A DNA stretch of 64,000 nt, from assembly GCA_963978545.1 (NCBI GenBank), contig OZ021723.1:46073569-46137568 (forward strand). Reading direction: 5' to 3'. The stretch's first letter is position 1, and each line of letters opens with the position of its first letter. This stretch comes from Linyphia triangularis. Taxonomy: Eukaryota; Arthropoda; Arachnida; Araneae; Linyphiidae. A program made the translations under genes and the position numbers. The notes beneath the pieces are model-generated. The model did not search any database. It was not told the origin of the DNA and worked only from the letters and a program-made list of their open reading frames with translations. Below, one piece after another: positions 24,595 to 37,347 of the stretch.

Positions 24595-25384
24595 GTAAGT
24601 ACTGCAATCATCCAGAAAAGTAATTTGAACTTTTTAGTTAAAATTAGGAGCAGACAATTGGCAATTACTTAAAAGGGTTATTTGGAATTATTTAAGTTAT
24701 TTTCAGAAAATAAACTTTCACTACAAGGTAACTTATTTAATAAAATAAAGTCAAAAATGGTCTAAGGAGAATCACATATAAATCGAGGGAATTCAGAACT
24801 ATGAAATGTAGATAAATGTAGAATGTACTGTGTAGATATCTTTGCCCTTTTAATGCAATTCTTATAAATCTGCAGTTGGGGGTTGGGATTCGTTTAACTT
24901 TTCCGCTGCCCAAACATAAAAGCCATAGAATCACTTAAATTTCATTCTTTCTGATATATTACCTGGATTGTACAAGGATTGCGTGTAAAAAAAAAAAAGA
25001 TGAAATGAAACTGCTAATATTTGTGTGTTACTATTCACACAGATATTTACTTTCTCTGAAGGTGCATTCTTTTAAAACCATTTCCAAAATAAATCCCAAA
25101 ATCATTTTAATAACACACTGTTTTTTCTTTCGAGACTTTTGCCCAATCAGGGTATTTCATTTAATTTGTATCACTTAAACAGCTACAAATTGCAGCGATG
25201 ATATTTGACAATATTATTTTACCATTTATTTGTAATCGATGTTTTAGAAATGAGCAAAGTTATTTTAATATCGAGTTTTACACTTTCAGTAAAATTTGTG
25301 AAACCAAAATAGCTCAAATTTATTTTTATAAACTACTCTTTAAAATAAAGTTTTTATAAAATGTAAAATAAAGTTTAAAATAAA

Positions 25385-25690
25385 TGTCTAATACAATTGC
25401 ACGTCATCTAACTTTGGTTATTACATAATTAATTAGCGGCTTGTTTGGAAACTTGCTTATTGTTGAATAAATAGAGTGGCAATTTATTAGTTTTTAATCC
25501 ATATGGTAATAAGTGAATTGTCAATAATTAGGTGGCGTGCATGTGTAACAAGATAGTGTAACATGTAACAAGTGGATTCTCATAAGTTAGGTAGCGTGCA
25601 ATTGTAACAAATTTTACAATTGCACGCCACCTAACTGCAATTCATTAGTTTTTATTCCATATGATAACAAGTGAATTTTCAATGTAAATT
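25385..25690. repeat. Cluster of inverted and direct repeats (MITE-like)
   Basis: The word ggtggcgtgcaattgtaaca or its variants occurs four times. Plus orientation: near 25530 and 25586. Inverted orientation: near 25393 and 25614. The last two plus copies meet head to head around aaatttt. A direct repeat of about 52 bp (attagtttttaatccatatg...) occurs near 25475 and 25637. The pattern fits two overlapping copies of a short inverted-repeat element, or an element and its duplicate; no clear TSD was found. Confidence 0.6.
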
Positions 25691-25974
25691 TCATTCAATA
25701 TCTATATCATTTTAGAAGTTACAAGATTCAATCATGCTGTTTCCAGAAAGAATTACCTTTTATTATTAATATACCCCTCGTAATACCATCCTTTGAAATA
25801 TAATATTATTTTTACACATGTACAATCATTTATCGGATTTCGCAAAATTAAAAAAGCAAACTATTCGACCAAATGTCCTTGGAGAAAACTTTTTAACTAT
25901 GTGAGGAAAAACTAACAATAAAAACCGCCATTGTCAAAAAGATTGAATAACTTCCATCTGTGATCACCCAACCA

Positions 25975-26320
25975 GGATAAAGAATCAACAAGTGGCCTGA
26001 CGTCATCTCACAGGTACACCACGTGATCCTTCCCACCCGATGACTCATGTCCTGGAACCACCCCTGTTTCAACCTTTATTCCTTTTTTTGTTTGTCCATG
26101 TCCACCCACAATGCTGCCAGACTTGTAGTTTTATGTGCTTGCTTGGCGGAAGAAGCAGTAGGAATTTTATGCCAAAACATGATCATTGGCTAAAAAAAGC
26201 GAGAACCTAGTCAAGGTGTAGGTCACGGAATATATGCATAGCGGAAGGGGAGAGCTTGACAAGTTTTTTCCGCTGAAAATCCATTTTCTCCTGTTTAGTA
26301 TTCCCGGTGTGAAACACGGC
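25975..26320 (+). promoter_or_regulatory. Promoter-like block with CRE, E-box, AP-1 and ZNF143-like motifs
   Basis: A perfect CRE tgacgtca lies at 25998-26005, a palindromic E-box cacgtg at 26020-26025 and an AP-1 word tgactca at 26041-26047. Near 26108-26135, the reverse complement reads aactacaagtctggcagc followed by attgtggg, similar to ZNF143/STAF sites found in core promoters. GC content is above background. A 58-codon ORF follows at 26322. The motifs are seen directly; a working promoter is inference. Confidence 0.4.
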
Positions 26321-26321
26321 C

Positions 26322-26498
26322 ATGATTAGAAAGAAAGAAAAAAATATGGGAAAACCATCTTCCGCTGAAATGTTGCTGGGTGCTCACGATAGCGTGACGC
26401 CCTGCGTCGCAATAGAAATAGACTTTGTATCTAGTATGTGTTCCTGGAAAAGTGGAGGTAAATTTTGTTATGCCATTGCGGAAAATGTTGAGAAATGA
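26322..26498 (+). CDS. Candidate first coding exon or small ORF, unknown product
   Basis: The ATG in cggccatgatt opens 58 codons to a TGA at 26496-26498. The N-terminus is basic (MIRKKEKNMGKP). The middle (SSAEMLLGAHDSVTP, then IEIDFVSSMCSW) is not AT-driven low complexity. The frame contains a good donor, gtggag|gtaaat, at 26457/26458, so the coding part may stop there after 45 codons. It sits directly downstream of the promoter-like block at 25975. No family, domain or signal peptide is recognised. Alternative: an untranslated leader with a spurious frame. Confidence 0.33.
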   Translation: MIRKKEKNMGKPSSAEMLLGAHDSVTPCVAIEIDFVSSMCSWKSGGKFCYAIAENVEK

Positions 26499-27181
26499 TG
26501 CTTTTTCACGGCAGTCATTGTAATAACAGTTTCAGAAAAGAACTAATACTGAGTATCAAGCAATATAATTTACTTTTAAAGAATCTGAATGAAAAATTTT
26601 TAGAAAAGATTTATTACTTTTATATTTATTGAATTCGAAATGTCCCTTCACTTATTAAGGGGAAAGTCCTAAAAACAAAATATTTAATTTAGTTATCTAT
26701 TAAAAAAATGAACGATTTCCGCAGGGTTAATCTGGTTTGTGGTCTATGAAACGTTTTTGAATATTTATTTTAGTAAATAAAATCATTAGCTTTTCTTGTT
26801 AACGTATTATAAATTAACAAAACAAAAAGATAATGTGACATTTAACCTTCTTTGTTTTGACACATCTAGTAGACAAAGAATAAAATTGTCTGTATTTGGT
26901 TGTTTTTACTAGCCTTTTTTTTATACCAGTTAGAGTCTCTCTTTATTAGGATGAAATAAACAAACAAATTAAATATATGATAATCATAATTCTTAAATAA
27001 TTTCAATTATAACATAAGCCTATTTAATTCTCAAACTAAATCTAACAAAATGTGCATTTTAAAGAAACTTCGTTAGTTTACAACAAAAACAAATTCAATA
27101 TTCAGAAACTGGAACTAAAAAAAAAAAAAAAAAAAAAAAAAAGATCAATTCATACTATTCCTGAATTTATTCATTTTAGAT

Positions 27182-27892
27182 CAGCGTCAGCCATTACGCG
27201 GCGCGCGGGCCGGATTTGGCCCGCGACAGATATTTCTGCGGCCCGCCAGCACCAAAGAAAATTTTAAAAAAATCAAATTTCACGATATGGACATTTTTTT
27301 TTTTTTTTTTTTTTTTTCCTTCTATAAAATTATAATTTATCAGAAAAAAATTATCTTAACTACGTAGAAAAGTGTACTCAACAACGTGCCCGAAGAAACT
27401 ATATGAATAAGCTTTCAGCAAGGTGATTTTCATCAAGAATAAACACGAATAACTTAACTGAATCTCATTTTAAAAATTTATTAAAATTGACTACAACAAA
27501 TGCTTCGAAAGACATTGACTGTATCATAAAATAAACTGATCAATTTCGACCGCCATCGTCTCACAATTGATATCGACTAAAACGGAGTAATTTGGAAGTG
27601 CAGTTTAAATACTTTTAATAAAAGTTAGGTCAAGTTGTAATATCACGTTAAAACAAGATTCCCTTCTTTTTTAGACTTTGATTTATTAATAATAAAAGCA
27701 ATTTCTTTTAATTATTTGGAAAAAAAATCAAATATTTATTGTAGTTATATTAATATAAAAAAATATTTTGAAATGCTATATAATGTTTAAAATAGATAAT
27801 AATTAAAGATGCATATTTTGGTGTATTCGGCCCGCGAAAAGCTTCAACATATAGTCATACGACCCGCCTCTAAAAGTTAGTGGCGAATGCTG
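27182..27892. mobile_element. Non-autonomous hAT-type element, 711 bp
   Basis: Exact 8-bp TSDs ttttagat flank the element (27174-27181 and 27893-27900). The left end is cagcgtcagccattac; the right end reverse-complemented is cagcattcgccactaac, giving short imperfect inverted repeats with the CAG start usual for hAT. GC-rich subterminal blocks (ggccggatttggcccgcgac; cggcccgcgaaaagc) flank an AT-rich interior with a T-run of about 25 nt (27293-27317). No transposase sequence remains. A poly(A) tract at 27118-27142 lies just outside. Confidence 0.88.
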
Positions 27893-27900
27893 TTTTAGAT

Positions 27901-29570
27901 GATCGGCTTTTTTAAAAGATAGATTAACGGTTATTGATACTGCAAATAAAACTTCCGTAAAACCTCCCAAGAAAATAGGAAGAAGCGTCGTTTTAAAGAG
28001 ACTAAAATGCTAATAAAATACAAGGTTTTATCTTGAAAAGAGATTGATAACTTTTTGTTAATAAGAAGAAATCATGTGTCGATAAAAGATCAATGTCGAT
28101 AGAAGATAATGGATATTTTATTAGAATGTATACAAAAAAGTTTTTCCCAACGTTCAAATTAAAAAAAAAAAAAAATTCAATCACGTATAACAACCATATC
28201 ACCAAATATATAATTATAATAAACAACATTATCCATGTTTGTTGTATAGTTGTTCACGCACATAATTTTAATAGAAGGAGGTCTTAACTTCCTAATTTTA
28301 ATTTTAATCATATCTTAACCTAATAAAATTCTATAAAAAAAAATTTCCATATAAAGGTATAGGCAAATTACATAAAAACATTATATCTTTTAATAAATCT
28401 GTCTTAAGTACATAAATAGAGCAGATTGAGCTAGAATACTATTTAATTTTAGAGAACATCAAAAGAAATAATAATAAATAAAAAAAAAACTTTCTGATAA
28501 GAACATTTCACAGATGGAAATAAATGTCATTCGCATTACAAAGTTGATAGTCATCAAAAACTCATAAGCATTATCTCCTTTCGTTGGTAATTACTACATT
28601 AACAGTTATCCTGACGATTCTATCGCAGCTGCATCTGTATTTACATTTCATCATTTATTGGTATCCAACATTCTTTAATTTAGTCATAATTTAACTTAGA
28701 TTATAGTAAAAATTTTACAGTTCAAAACTTTTGCAAAATTCAAATCTATACATATATTCTCTGAATAAAAGACGGTTAGTTATTGCTCAACCGTATTAAA
28801 TATTGCTTAACCGTTTTATAAGCAATATTTTTAGCAATTGTGTTTTGAATTAAACATGCTGGGTACTTCAATGCAATGAGCTGGCTGTTATTTTAAATAA
28901 ATTTGAATTATATTATCTGGTGAAATGATGATTATGTCAAATAAATTTTGGTGTAGAGAAATATTATATGAACACTTCTCCACTAAATAGAATAGAAAAT
29001 GTGTGGTTGAAAAGCTAGTAAATAAGCACTTAAATTCGTCTTAATGTGTTACGTGAACGCAACAGGTTGTATTTAACCTTATGTTTTCAAAAGTATTCAG
29101 AATAATAGTTATAAAAACATTGTTATTTCATTATATTATTAGTTAATCAAATTACTTCACATATTAGGGGGATTAAAATAATGCAACATTATTTTTGAGT
29201 ATTTCATAACGTTATACATAAAGTTGAACTTTTTGTTGCATAGCATTAACTGGAATTGTTTTGGCATTTAAAGTAAAGTCTGTAACGATTATCTTTATCA
29301 AAAAACACCATTATGATGAATTAAACAACACAAAATTATCTAAAAGTTTTTGGCTGTGCCTTGAAATGTTCTGTAATTTCTTTTTTAATAACAAGCAATT
29401 CAATACGCGAATTCTATAAGTTGCAGTAAGATTTGCTTTTTTTTTTTCCTTTTCTTCTGTAAACCATAGACGTTCAAATGTGATCTATGCACAAAAACAT
29501 TCACACATTCCAATCCGTTTTGTTATACGTTAGGTTAACGTTTATTATTTTAATCATAAAACTACAGCTT
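27901..29570. other. AT-rich stretch, nothing recognised
   Basis: No coding-like ORF. A small inverted repeat of ttgctcaaccg/ttgcttaaccg type lies near 28778-28820. Otherwise plain AT-rich DNA. Confidence 0.5.
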
Positions 29571-30058
29571 ATAAAAATTTACTATTCAATATTTTGCTTT
29601 TACACATTTTTCTTTTCACAATTATTTGCATCCTCTATATGCATCCCCTATAGTTTAGCTAAAGAATACTTCTTAATCATATTAGTGTTTACACTAATTA
29701 TTAACTAATATAAAATTTTTTTCTCAAAATCGAATTCTTATAATCCATAATCAAGAATTATAATTAAGAAAAATAAAGTTCAAATAAAAACCTATGTAGC
29801 AAATAATGTCGCTCAATTTATAAATTATACATTTCTATATTTCGCTTTTGCACATTGTTCTTTTCACATTTATTTGCATCCGCTATATGCATCACCTATA
29901 GTTTAGCTAAAGAATACTTCTTATTCATTTTAGTGTTTATATTAATTGTTAACCAATATATAAAAATTTGCAAAAAAAAATTATCAAAATCGAATTCTTA
30001 TAATCCATAATCAAAAATTATAATAAAAAAATAAAGTTCAAATAAAAAAACTATGCAG
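29571..30058. repeat. Two-copy tandem duplication, period about 247 bp
   Basis: The segment with gcttttacacatt, tttgcatcctctatatgcat, tagtttagctaaagaatact and aaaataaagttcaaataaaa at about 29580-29800 is repeated at 29830-30058 with moderate divergence. The divergence shows an old local duplication rather than an assembly stutter. Confidence 0.85.
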
Positions 30059-31434
30059 GATATATAATATCTCAGAATTTGTAAAAAAAAAAAAACTACG
30101 AAGAAACTCTAATTTATTAAAAAAAAATATGTTTACTCGTTAAAATTCCAAAATTACTTCAGAAAATTGTAATACATGACAAAAGGTAATGCATTCAAAT
30201 AATCTATAACAAATAAAATATTTTTAAACAATGTTAGGAATATATCAGAATCTCTATAATAAAAAAAGTTGTTTGTTAGATTGCTTAAGCTCTAATTACG
30301 CCTAAGCGGATCTAGGATCTGTAATGAAACTTTGCAAGTGTATAATAAAACTCTTAAAATGCCAAGACTTGAGATAGTTTTGAATTATGTTCTTATATTT
30401 TCGACGTTGATTTAGCAGTAGAATGATGACATTTGTAGACGACCCAACAAGAATTTTGTGACTAATAATATTTCAATAATCAGTTATTGAAAAATCGTGA
30501 TATTAACGAGTAAATTGTTTTAGTTTTCTTCAAGAAAAGAAAATTTTAAAATATCTCTATTTTTTTTGTAAATAGATTTTGGCGAGCACAAATATGTTTA
30601 TGATAGTAAAAATTGCAGCATAAATATTAACATTCATGTTTTTGTGTACTAAGATTAACGTGTCTAGCTTATTCTGCTTTGCTTTAAAATTTAAATTGGG
30701 TTTTAATCTAATTACTTTTTCTAAAATTCATTTGTTCTAAACAATAAAGATTAAATTTATATAATGCGATTTTAGTACTTTTCGGAATTTGATTTAAAAG
30801 GTTTTTGTAAAAGGTGTGTTATTCTATGAAAGTAATTTGAGAGAGGAAATTAAATAAAGTATTACATTTTAATATTTTTTAATGGATCTTGTGTAAAGTT
30901 AACGAAAAAGATTTCTTGTCATCACTATATTAAATGGGTAAAAATAAGTTACCGGTTTTCGTTCGACTGCAAATTCTACTACATTTTTAAAGGTATAATT
31001 TGGATTGTTAATATACTTTATAAGATGATAAAACACCACTTCAATTTTAGCAGTAGCAAAAAATCATTAAAGTTCTAAAAAGGTTGCTAAAAAACATACA
31101 GACATGGTTGAAAGAAAAAATCACGAAACTAATTCTCGTGTTACTCCGATTGAATAACTATTTTATTAAATTATATATTCCAATCAATAATGATTTAAAT
31201 AAATATAAGATGTAGCTACAAAAGATCTACAGCATGAAGAAACGAAAATCATGCTAAATTACATAATGAAATTAAAAATAAAATCCTCATATTGAAAATA
31301 AAACCCACATATATAGCTTATACCGCGCTGAGAATTATTTTGAATTAATTTAATTTTTGTTATATAGATTAATATTTGCTATAGCGATGATCTCCTATCT
31401 TACCCAGTTTAATTCCACTTATGATAGGCCTCAC
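30059..31434. other. AT-rich stretch, nothing recognised
   Basis: No coding-like ORF and no repeat boundaries visible. Confidence 0.5.
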
Positions 31435-31472
31435 CAGGGACGTAACCAGGATTTTTTTCGGGGAGGGGGGGA
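31435..31472 (+). mobile_element. Terminus fragment of the 5752 hAT family
   Basis: cagggacgtaaccaggattt followed by tttcggggaggggggg matches the left end of the element at 5752 (caagcccgtagccaggattt, then a G-rich run). No opposite terminus is found downstream, so the copy is truncated or its far end is too diverged to see. Confidence 0.65.
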
Positions 31473-34400
31473 TATGCTCACCCATATTCAAGAATTGCTT
31501 GCAATAATAGTATACATAAAACTCGAAGATAATACTTTTAAATTAAAAATACCCTTAATTACTTAGTCAATTAAATCTTCAGCACTATTTAGCAACATAC
31601 AATTACTTAGTAAATAAAAAATATATAAATTTTATTAATTAACTCCACACACAAAATTTGCAAAAAATTAAGTTAAGCATATATTTTGCCTCGTAATTCA
31701 TAATAGAAAACCTAACTGTCGAGGCTTTTTGAAAAGTTTATTAAGGACTTCTTGGTCAATGTCAATTAATCTATGGATGGAAATGAAATCCAAACCAGTA
31801 AAGCGATTTTGGGAAATGAAATAGAGCTTCTCAGATAATTTTTCAATTGCCTTAAAGATTAGAAGGACCTTTCCGCAGTGGCAATTGCAATAGACAATGT
31901 TGCCGATTACAACAGTGTACTATCTGTTTTTTAGATGAGAAGGGTTTAAGAAAATGGGTAGAACTAAATAATTAATTATGCTCATTCATAATCAGTGTGA
32001 TTTTAGAGTTTGCGAGGTCTAGGGAAAACTTGTCTTTGACCAAAAGCTATGTCGAGTTTACATAATGCTTCAAAACCTGTTGTACAACAGTAATGTTCAT
32101 ACATACTTTAAAAAAGAGCTGTGAAAAAAATTGAAGCCACAAAGGTTCATAAAATAGTTTCTTATATTGAACTAATTTTAATTCGGTTCAATATTATTTT
32201 CCCAGGACTTACAAACAATATTTAAACAATGCTGACCAAATACTAATCGATGCTGCATATTTTAAATGGATCATTATTTTTTTATGAAGGATTTAACTAA
32301 CACACTGTCATGTTCTTTTTAAAATAAAAAAAATTGGTTCTTGCTTTAATATTAAGAATATAGCTAGTTTTCCAGGCAGTCTCGAGTACAATGCAATACA
32401 TTATACGCAACTCGCAGTACTGCACTTTCTGTAGAAAATATGCATTTGACGGTCAGGAACTTTCAGAATTAGATCAGAGGTCAATATGATGCCAAGTGTC
32501 AAACCCAAACAAAAAAGGTATTGTACCACTAATAGCTTGTAGGCAACAGACAGAGGGGAGAAAGACAACGAGTAGGAATGGTTGGAATTACCCGCCAAAA
32601 AAAGAAAAGAAGGGGAGGTTTTTCAGCTCCAATTCCTGGAAAGTCTCCCCGAAAACGAGGGGTTCTCAACGTAGAAGCGAACAATTTTCCCTACATTTTA
32701 GTATGAAAATTAGGAGGGGGGGGGGGGGATTGGTTAATTTTATTTTGGCTTTTATTTTTCTACTGCTTTTTCTATAGTCTAAACATTTCGGAGAATCCTC
32801 CCAATTCAGAGTTATACCAGTTGATACGAAAATAAATTTGCCTTCGACGACCTAGATAGAAATTTTAAAATACAGGAATTTAGACAATTTGAAATAAATT
32901 ATAGAATTTAGTCAATTTTAAATGAATTGTAGCATCTGCGGTTATAAATTAATAATAACATTATTCATGATTATTTAATTTATTATTTTAGATTGAGAGA
33001 AACACATTAGGAAAATGAGTTCATAATTATGAATGAACAATGATTACGTTTGAAAAACCGTTAATTGCAACGTTATGGCTCTAGAGTAACCTTTGGTAAA
33101 AAATATACTTGGCTGATATAAACAGAATAATTTATTGAGAGAAAAGTGCTTGCTTGTGAAATATCTAAGCATTAAAACGGGCAAGCAAATAAATTACTAA
33201 ACAATTTTTTTTTTTTGGGGGGGGAAGCTTGCAATATATCGAGTTAATGCTTTTTTATTCAATTCCCAGTCATTTTTAAAAACTTGGAAATAAATAATTC
33301 AATTTTAAATTCTATCAAAAATGTTTAAGAAAAAGATTTCAGTTAATAGTTTATATATTTTTTATTAAATTAAAGGATCAGAAATTATTTTCAATAAGAA
33401 AACAGCTGAATTTGAAATGATATCATTTTTAAACAATATCAATAATATTTTTATAGAATTAAATAGTGAGAGTGGAACTTTTCTCAAATAAAATATTTTT
33501 TTTTTATGAAAATCATAGAAAGTTTAATAAATTAATAAAAAGTATCTGCATAAAATATATAAATATCAAAACTTATACATACACTCCAATTCAAGTAGAA
33601 AATGTATTTCTCCTTTTATGGAGCCGCTTTTAAATCACGCTGTATAAGATTTCGAATGCTATTTATTACGTTTGCTCAAAATCACACATTCTTAAAATAT
33701 ACAACGTTACGTTTTGGATTGCCGAACTTATTTTATTTCAAAAACTCGATGAAACGGTCACACACAAATATTTTCAATAAATTGTTTCTGCAACTAAATA
33801 ATTTGAAACTAAAATATCTGGCAGAAAATTGAAAAATGTTGCCGTTGCTGATCAATAACACACTAGGAAACTTTAAAAAATACAAGACGTGTTTTCTTAT
33901 TTCAATGCCTTGCAGATGTTTCGTCGGTATTGAACGTCAAAGGCGTAGATTTTCATTGTAAGGAGTGGGGGTTTACGAGTCAAACCCAAGCGACAAGATT
34001 TGAATACACTTATTCAACAGCTGGTTGAAGAAACAAATGTTATTGTGCGATGAAAAATAAATTGTCATCTACACCCGTCGGTGACGTCATTTTTCTGTTT
34101 ATTCGATGTTTTTAGGTAAATTGAAATATCTTCTCTAAGATAAAAAATGTTAGATGTTTTAGGGCATTGGAATAAAATGGTAGGGCAGATTGAAAATTGA
34201 GACTTATAATTATTTCCGTGTAATAAAATAACAAAAAAGTATTACTGAATTTTATCTTGAACTATATGGAATGAATATATGTTGTAGTATATGGAATATT
34301 TAAATTAAATTAAGATTCGTCGTAAGAGTGATGCAGCAATTAAAGGAAAATGTTGCTCAAATTAATTGAATCAATAAGGTTATTTATGATAAAATACAAT

Positions 34401-35807
34401 TTATTTTAATCAATGTAGCTAATTGCAAGTCAGCGTCAGCGTAAGAAAAAAAGATGTTGATTTAAAGGAAATCCTTAAAAAAACTATTAAATTAAAGAAA
34501 ACAAGACAAATAAGGAATCTAAATAAATACCGGCAAAGTGGGGAAAAATTAATATAAGAAATACCGGATATATAAGTTCAGTTTTCCTTCATAAAAACGC
34601 AATAAAACATTCCCTAGCCTTAATTTATTAACATCAGACAATCATTAATTCTTCGGAAGGAATGTTTTCTCTAACAGAATTCCACAAACTCATGCTCTGC
34701 GTCAAACGTGACTTTCTGGACGAGAGAGAAACCGTACGAAACCCTTCGAACAAAAGCGTTCGAACCAAATGCAACGAGTCGAGGATATCTAGGTTGCGAG
34801 ATGGAATGAGAAAAATAGAAAGGTCGCAGTTTCCGAACAAACAAAAGGGTGTATTTTTCAATAAGCAGCTCGTATAATGTGCAGTCGTGCACAATTCAAT
34901 CGCTCGTGAAATGTTCCCGATCGTCACAGTTCCGTGAATAAGAGGAAAAAACTTCCGATACCACAAGAGAAAAAAAAATGAAAAGTGCCTTGCTGAAATG
35001 GATATTTATAAAAATGATTATTTAATTATAAACTATTAGAAAAAAGCAACTTGTATTTGATTAAAAATTTGCAGTCATCACAATTAAAACAATCAAAATA
35101 CAAGTCAGTGCAATAACATTTTTTTTTTTTTTTTTTTTTTAAATATTAATTCTACAATGTGTAAATATTTAGTTTCTCCAACTTGCAAATATTTAGTTTT
35201 TTTCAACTTTAAATATTTGCAATTTGTAAATGGTTATTTGCTGCGATTTATGAATGTTCAATTTCTAAATGTTTTCTTTTCTACAAGATTCAATTTCACT
35301 AACATCGCATTACACTTCACTGATTTCAGTTCCCTTGAGTATAATTATTTAATGATGAGTAATGTTTGATGGTGAATAAAAGAATGTGTAATAGTAGAGA
35401 ATGTTTAATAATGAATAATAGTACAGAGTTATCAAAAAGTTAAATGAAGCACGGATTGCCAACAACATTATTCAGTAGTGAAAATAAAAATGTGATCCAT
35501 GGTCTAATAACGGTTCTGGTTTGAAGATCCTTAACATATTTGAAACTCAGAAGATATAACTTTAAAAGAAAATACTAATTGGTGTATAATTGGTGAGTCT
35601 AGGTTGACACCCCGGGAGTGTATAAAAACTATTTTTATTTTAATGCATTCAAACTGAAATATTTTTATGTCTTAATATACTTACTTGTGAGATGGTATCA
35701 ACAATTGTTAAATGCACTGATTAAAAAATCGTCGTTAAACTTCATTATAGCCATTATCTCGTGTCTCAATGTTGGAATTAATGTGTTCTTATTTTTTAAC
35801 ATACATA
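31473..35807. other. AT-rich stretch without recognisable genes
   Basis: Contains a 13-G run (32716-32728) and a hAT-like word aggggttctcaac near 32658 without a partner end. A CRE word tgacgtca lies at 34082-34089, and a T-run of about 20 nt near 35120. The 110-codon minus ORF at 34634-34966 lies in slightly GC-richer sequence but has no recognised motif. Confidence 0.5.
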
Positions 35808-37293
35808 CAGTCCTGCACAAAAGTTTAGACACAACACAAAATCGGTGTTTTATAAAATAGTATTAAGACACAAATTTTAATCTTTATATCATTCAATAAT
35901 ATGCACATATTAGATTCAAAATCGACAAAAATCAAATCAGTTGCACATAAGGTTAGGCACAAATTACCTTTTTTCTTTCTTTTTTTTTTAAATACGCAAG
36001 CGAAAAGTTTTAACAATTAAGCTTTCATGATTTCTTATCAAATAAAAAAAAAACACGGTTTTTCATTAAAAGTACAAGCTTTTGCAAGGTTTCAGGCTTG
36101 ATACCTTTTCAATAGTTTCTTTAAGTTCAAAAATGGTGGAAAACTGCTTTCCAAAGGTATACAACTTTTGTAAGAATTCTCAATACATTTTCGATAGGAT
36201 TACAGTCGAGACTATTTGCAGGCCAATAGAGAACCATGATTGTTTTGGCTCTAAACTACTTTTTCGTTGACCTGGATGTGTAGATGGAGGGATTGTCTCG
36301 TTGAAATGTCCAGTTAGGTCCACTTAAAAGCTCCTCAAATGGTAGTAAGTTACTATCTAGTGTTGCCTGGTAGGTCTCAGAGTTTTGTTTTCCCTTTAAA
36401 AACGCTAGGGGAGTTTGGCCGTTGAATCCAAATCCTTTCCAAACCATGACTGATCCTTCACCTTGACGTCGGCTAAACTGAGTTACAGGACATTTATGAA
36501 CTTCATAAAGGTCCTGTAGTAGGAAAATCTTTCTGTACCATTTAGGCCACATTTTTTTTTTATCACTAAAGACCATCTGTAGCCATTCTTCACTGTATGG
36601 CATGTGCTGCAAAGCCCAATTCAGTCTTGCTTCTTTGTGATGAAACTGCAAACGCCGCTTGCGTTTAAGTTTAGATTTTTTTAAAAACCGTATTCCAGAA
36701 ATCTTCTACGTACAGTTTCCCGTGAAACTTTAATGGCAATTATATTTTTGATCTGATTTACAAAGTAATGTTGATTTGAAGCAACTTTTATGATTTATCT
36801 ATTATCCAGTTTGCTGGTCGTTCGAGGCCTTCCAGATCGTGATTTTGGTTGATATTGGTCACCATGTGCTTAAACTCTATAAATACCTCTTTTGGAACAA
36901 TTTAATGCAATTAAAACATCAGAAATGGATTTATCTCTGTCCTTTAACTTCTAAATTCTTAAAATCTCTACATATGAAAATTGGGTAGACTTAGGCATCA
37001 TTCTAACCAGTGCAAATTACTTCAAACCTTTTATAGCAACTTAAAAGACACTTAGGCAATCACTTCCTCCCAAGAATTTACATAAATCTTACATGTGTGC
37101 ATAGAAAGTTTTCAAAGTTTTAACTTATTGATGTTAGACGATTTTATTTTATTTTTCCTGGAAATTTTTTACCCTACACTTTTTCCTTATGGCTTTAAGA
37201 ATATATATTTGAAGAAAAAAAATAGTGAAAATTAAATGAATACTATTGCTTTTTTGTGAATTGCCTCTGTGTCTAAGCTTTTATGCATGACTG
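35808..37293 (-). mobile_element. Tc1-type transposon, full length but inactive
   Basis: It is bounded by TA dinucleotides (35806-35807, 37294-37295). The ends cagtcctgcacaaaagttta and, reverse-complemented, cagtcatgcataaaagctta match at 23 of the first 26 positions. Length 1486 bp is normal for Tc1-like elements. The interior carries a complete but broken transposase reading on the minus strand (see 36070-37001). Both ends look intact enough that cross-mobilisation by a related transposase cannot be ruled out. Confidence 0.92.
36070..37001 (-). pseudogene. Tc1-like transposase pseudogene
   Basis: The reading starts at MMPKSTQFSY (37001), passes an N-terminal helix-turn-helix region with several in-frame stops, and contains the linker SGRPRTTSK. 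It then opens as a 131-codon frame (36651-36256). Catalytic-core landmarks are visible: VFSDKKKM (first Asp), GEGSVMVWKGF, GPNWTFQRDNPSIYTS (second Asp) and, after a frameshift, DCNPIENV (catalytic Glu). This fits a DD34E Tc1-like enzyme. At least four stops and one frameshift make it non-functional, although the three catalytic residues themselves persist. Confidence 0.9.
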
Positions 37294-37309
37294 TACAAAC
37301 ACACACACA

Positions 37310-37310
<1 letters not shown>

Positions 37311-37344
<34 letters not shown>

Positions 37345-37347
37345 ATA
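37311..37347. repeat. (AAAT)n microsatellite
   Basis: About nine aaat units immediately outside the right end of the Tc1 element, preceded by a short (AC)n run at 37298-37309. Confidence 0.95.

Noticed and set aside
32650..32730. aggggttctcaac hAT-like word and a G13 run
   Set aside because: No partner terminus or target duplication found, so no element is called.
34634..34966. 110-codon minus-strand ORF
   Set aside because: No recognised motif, start context or splice support; the opposite strand is also open, so composition explains it.
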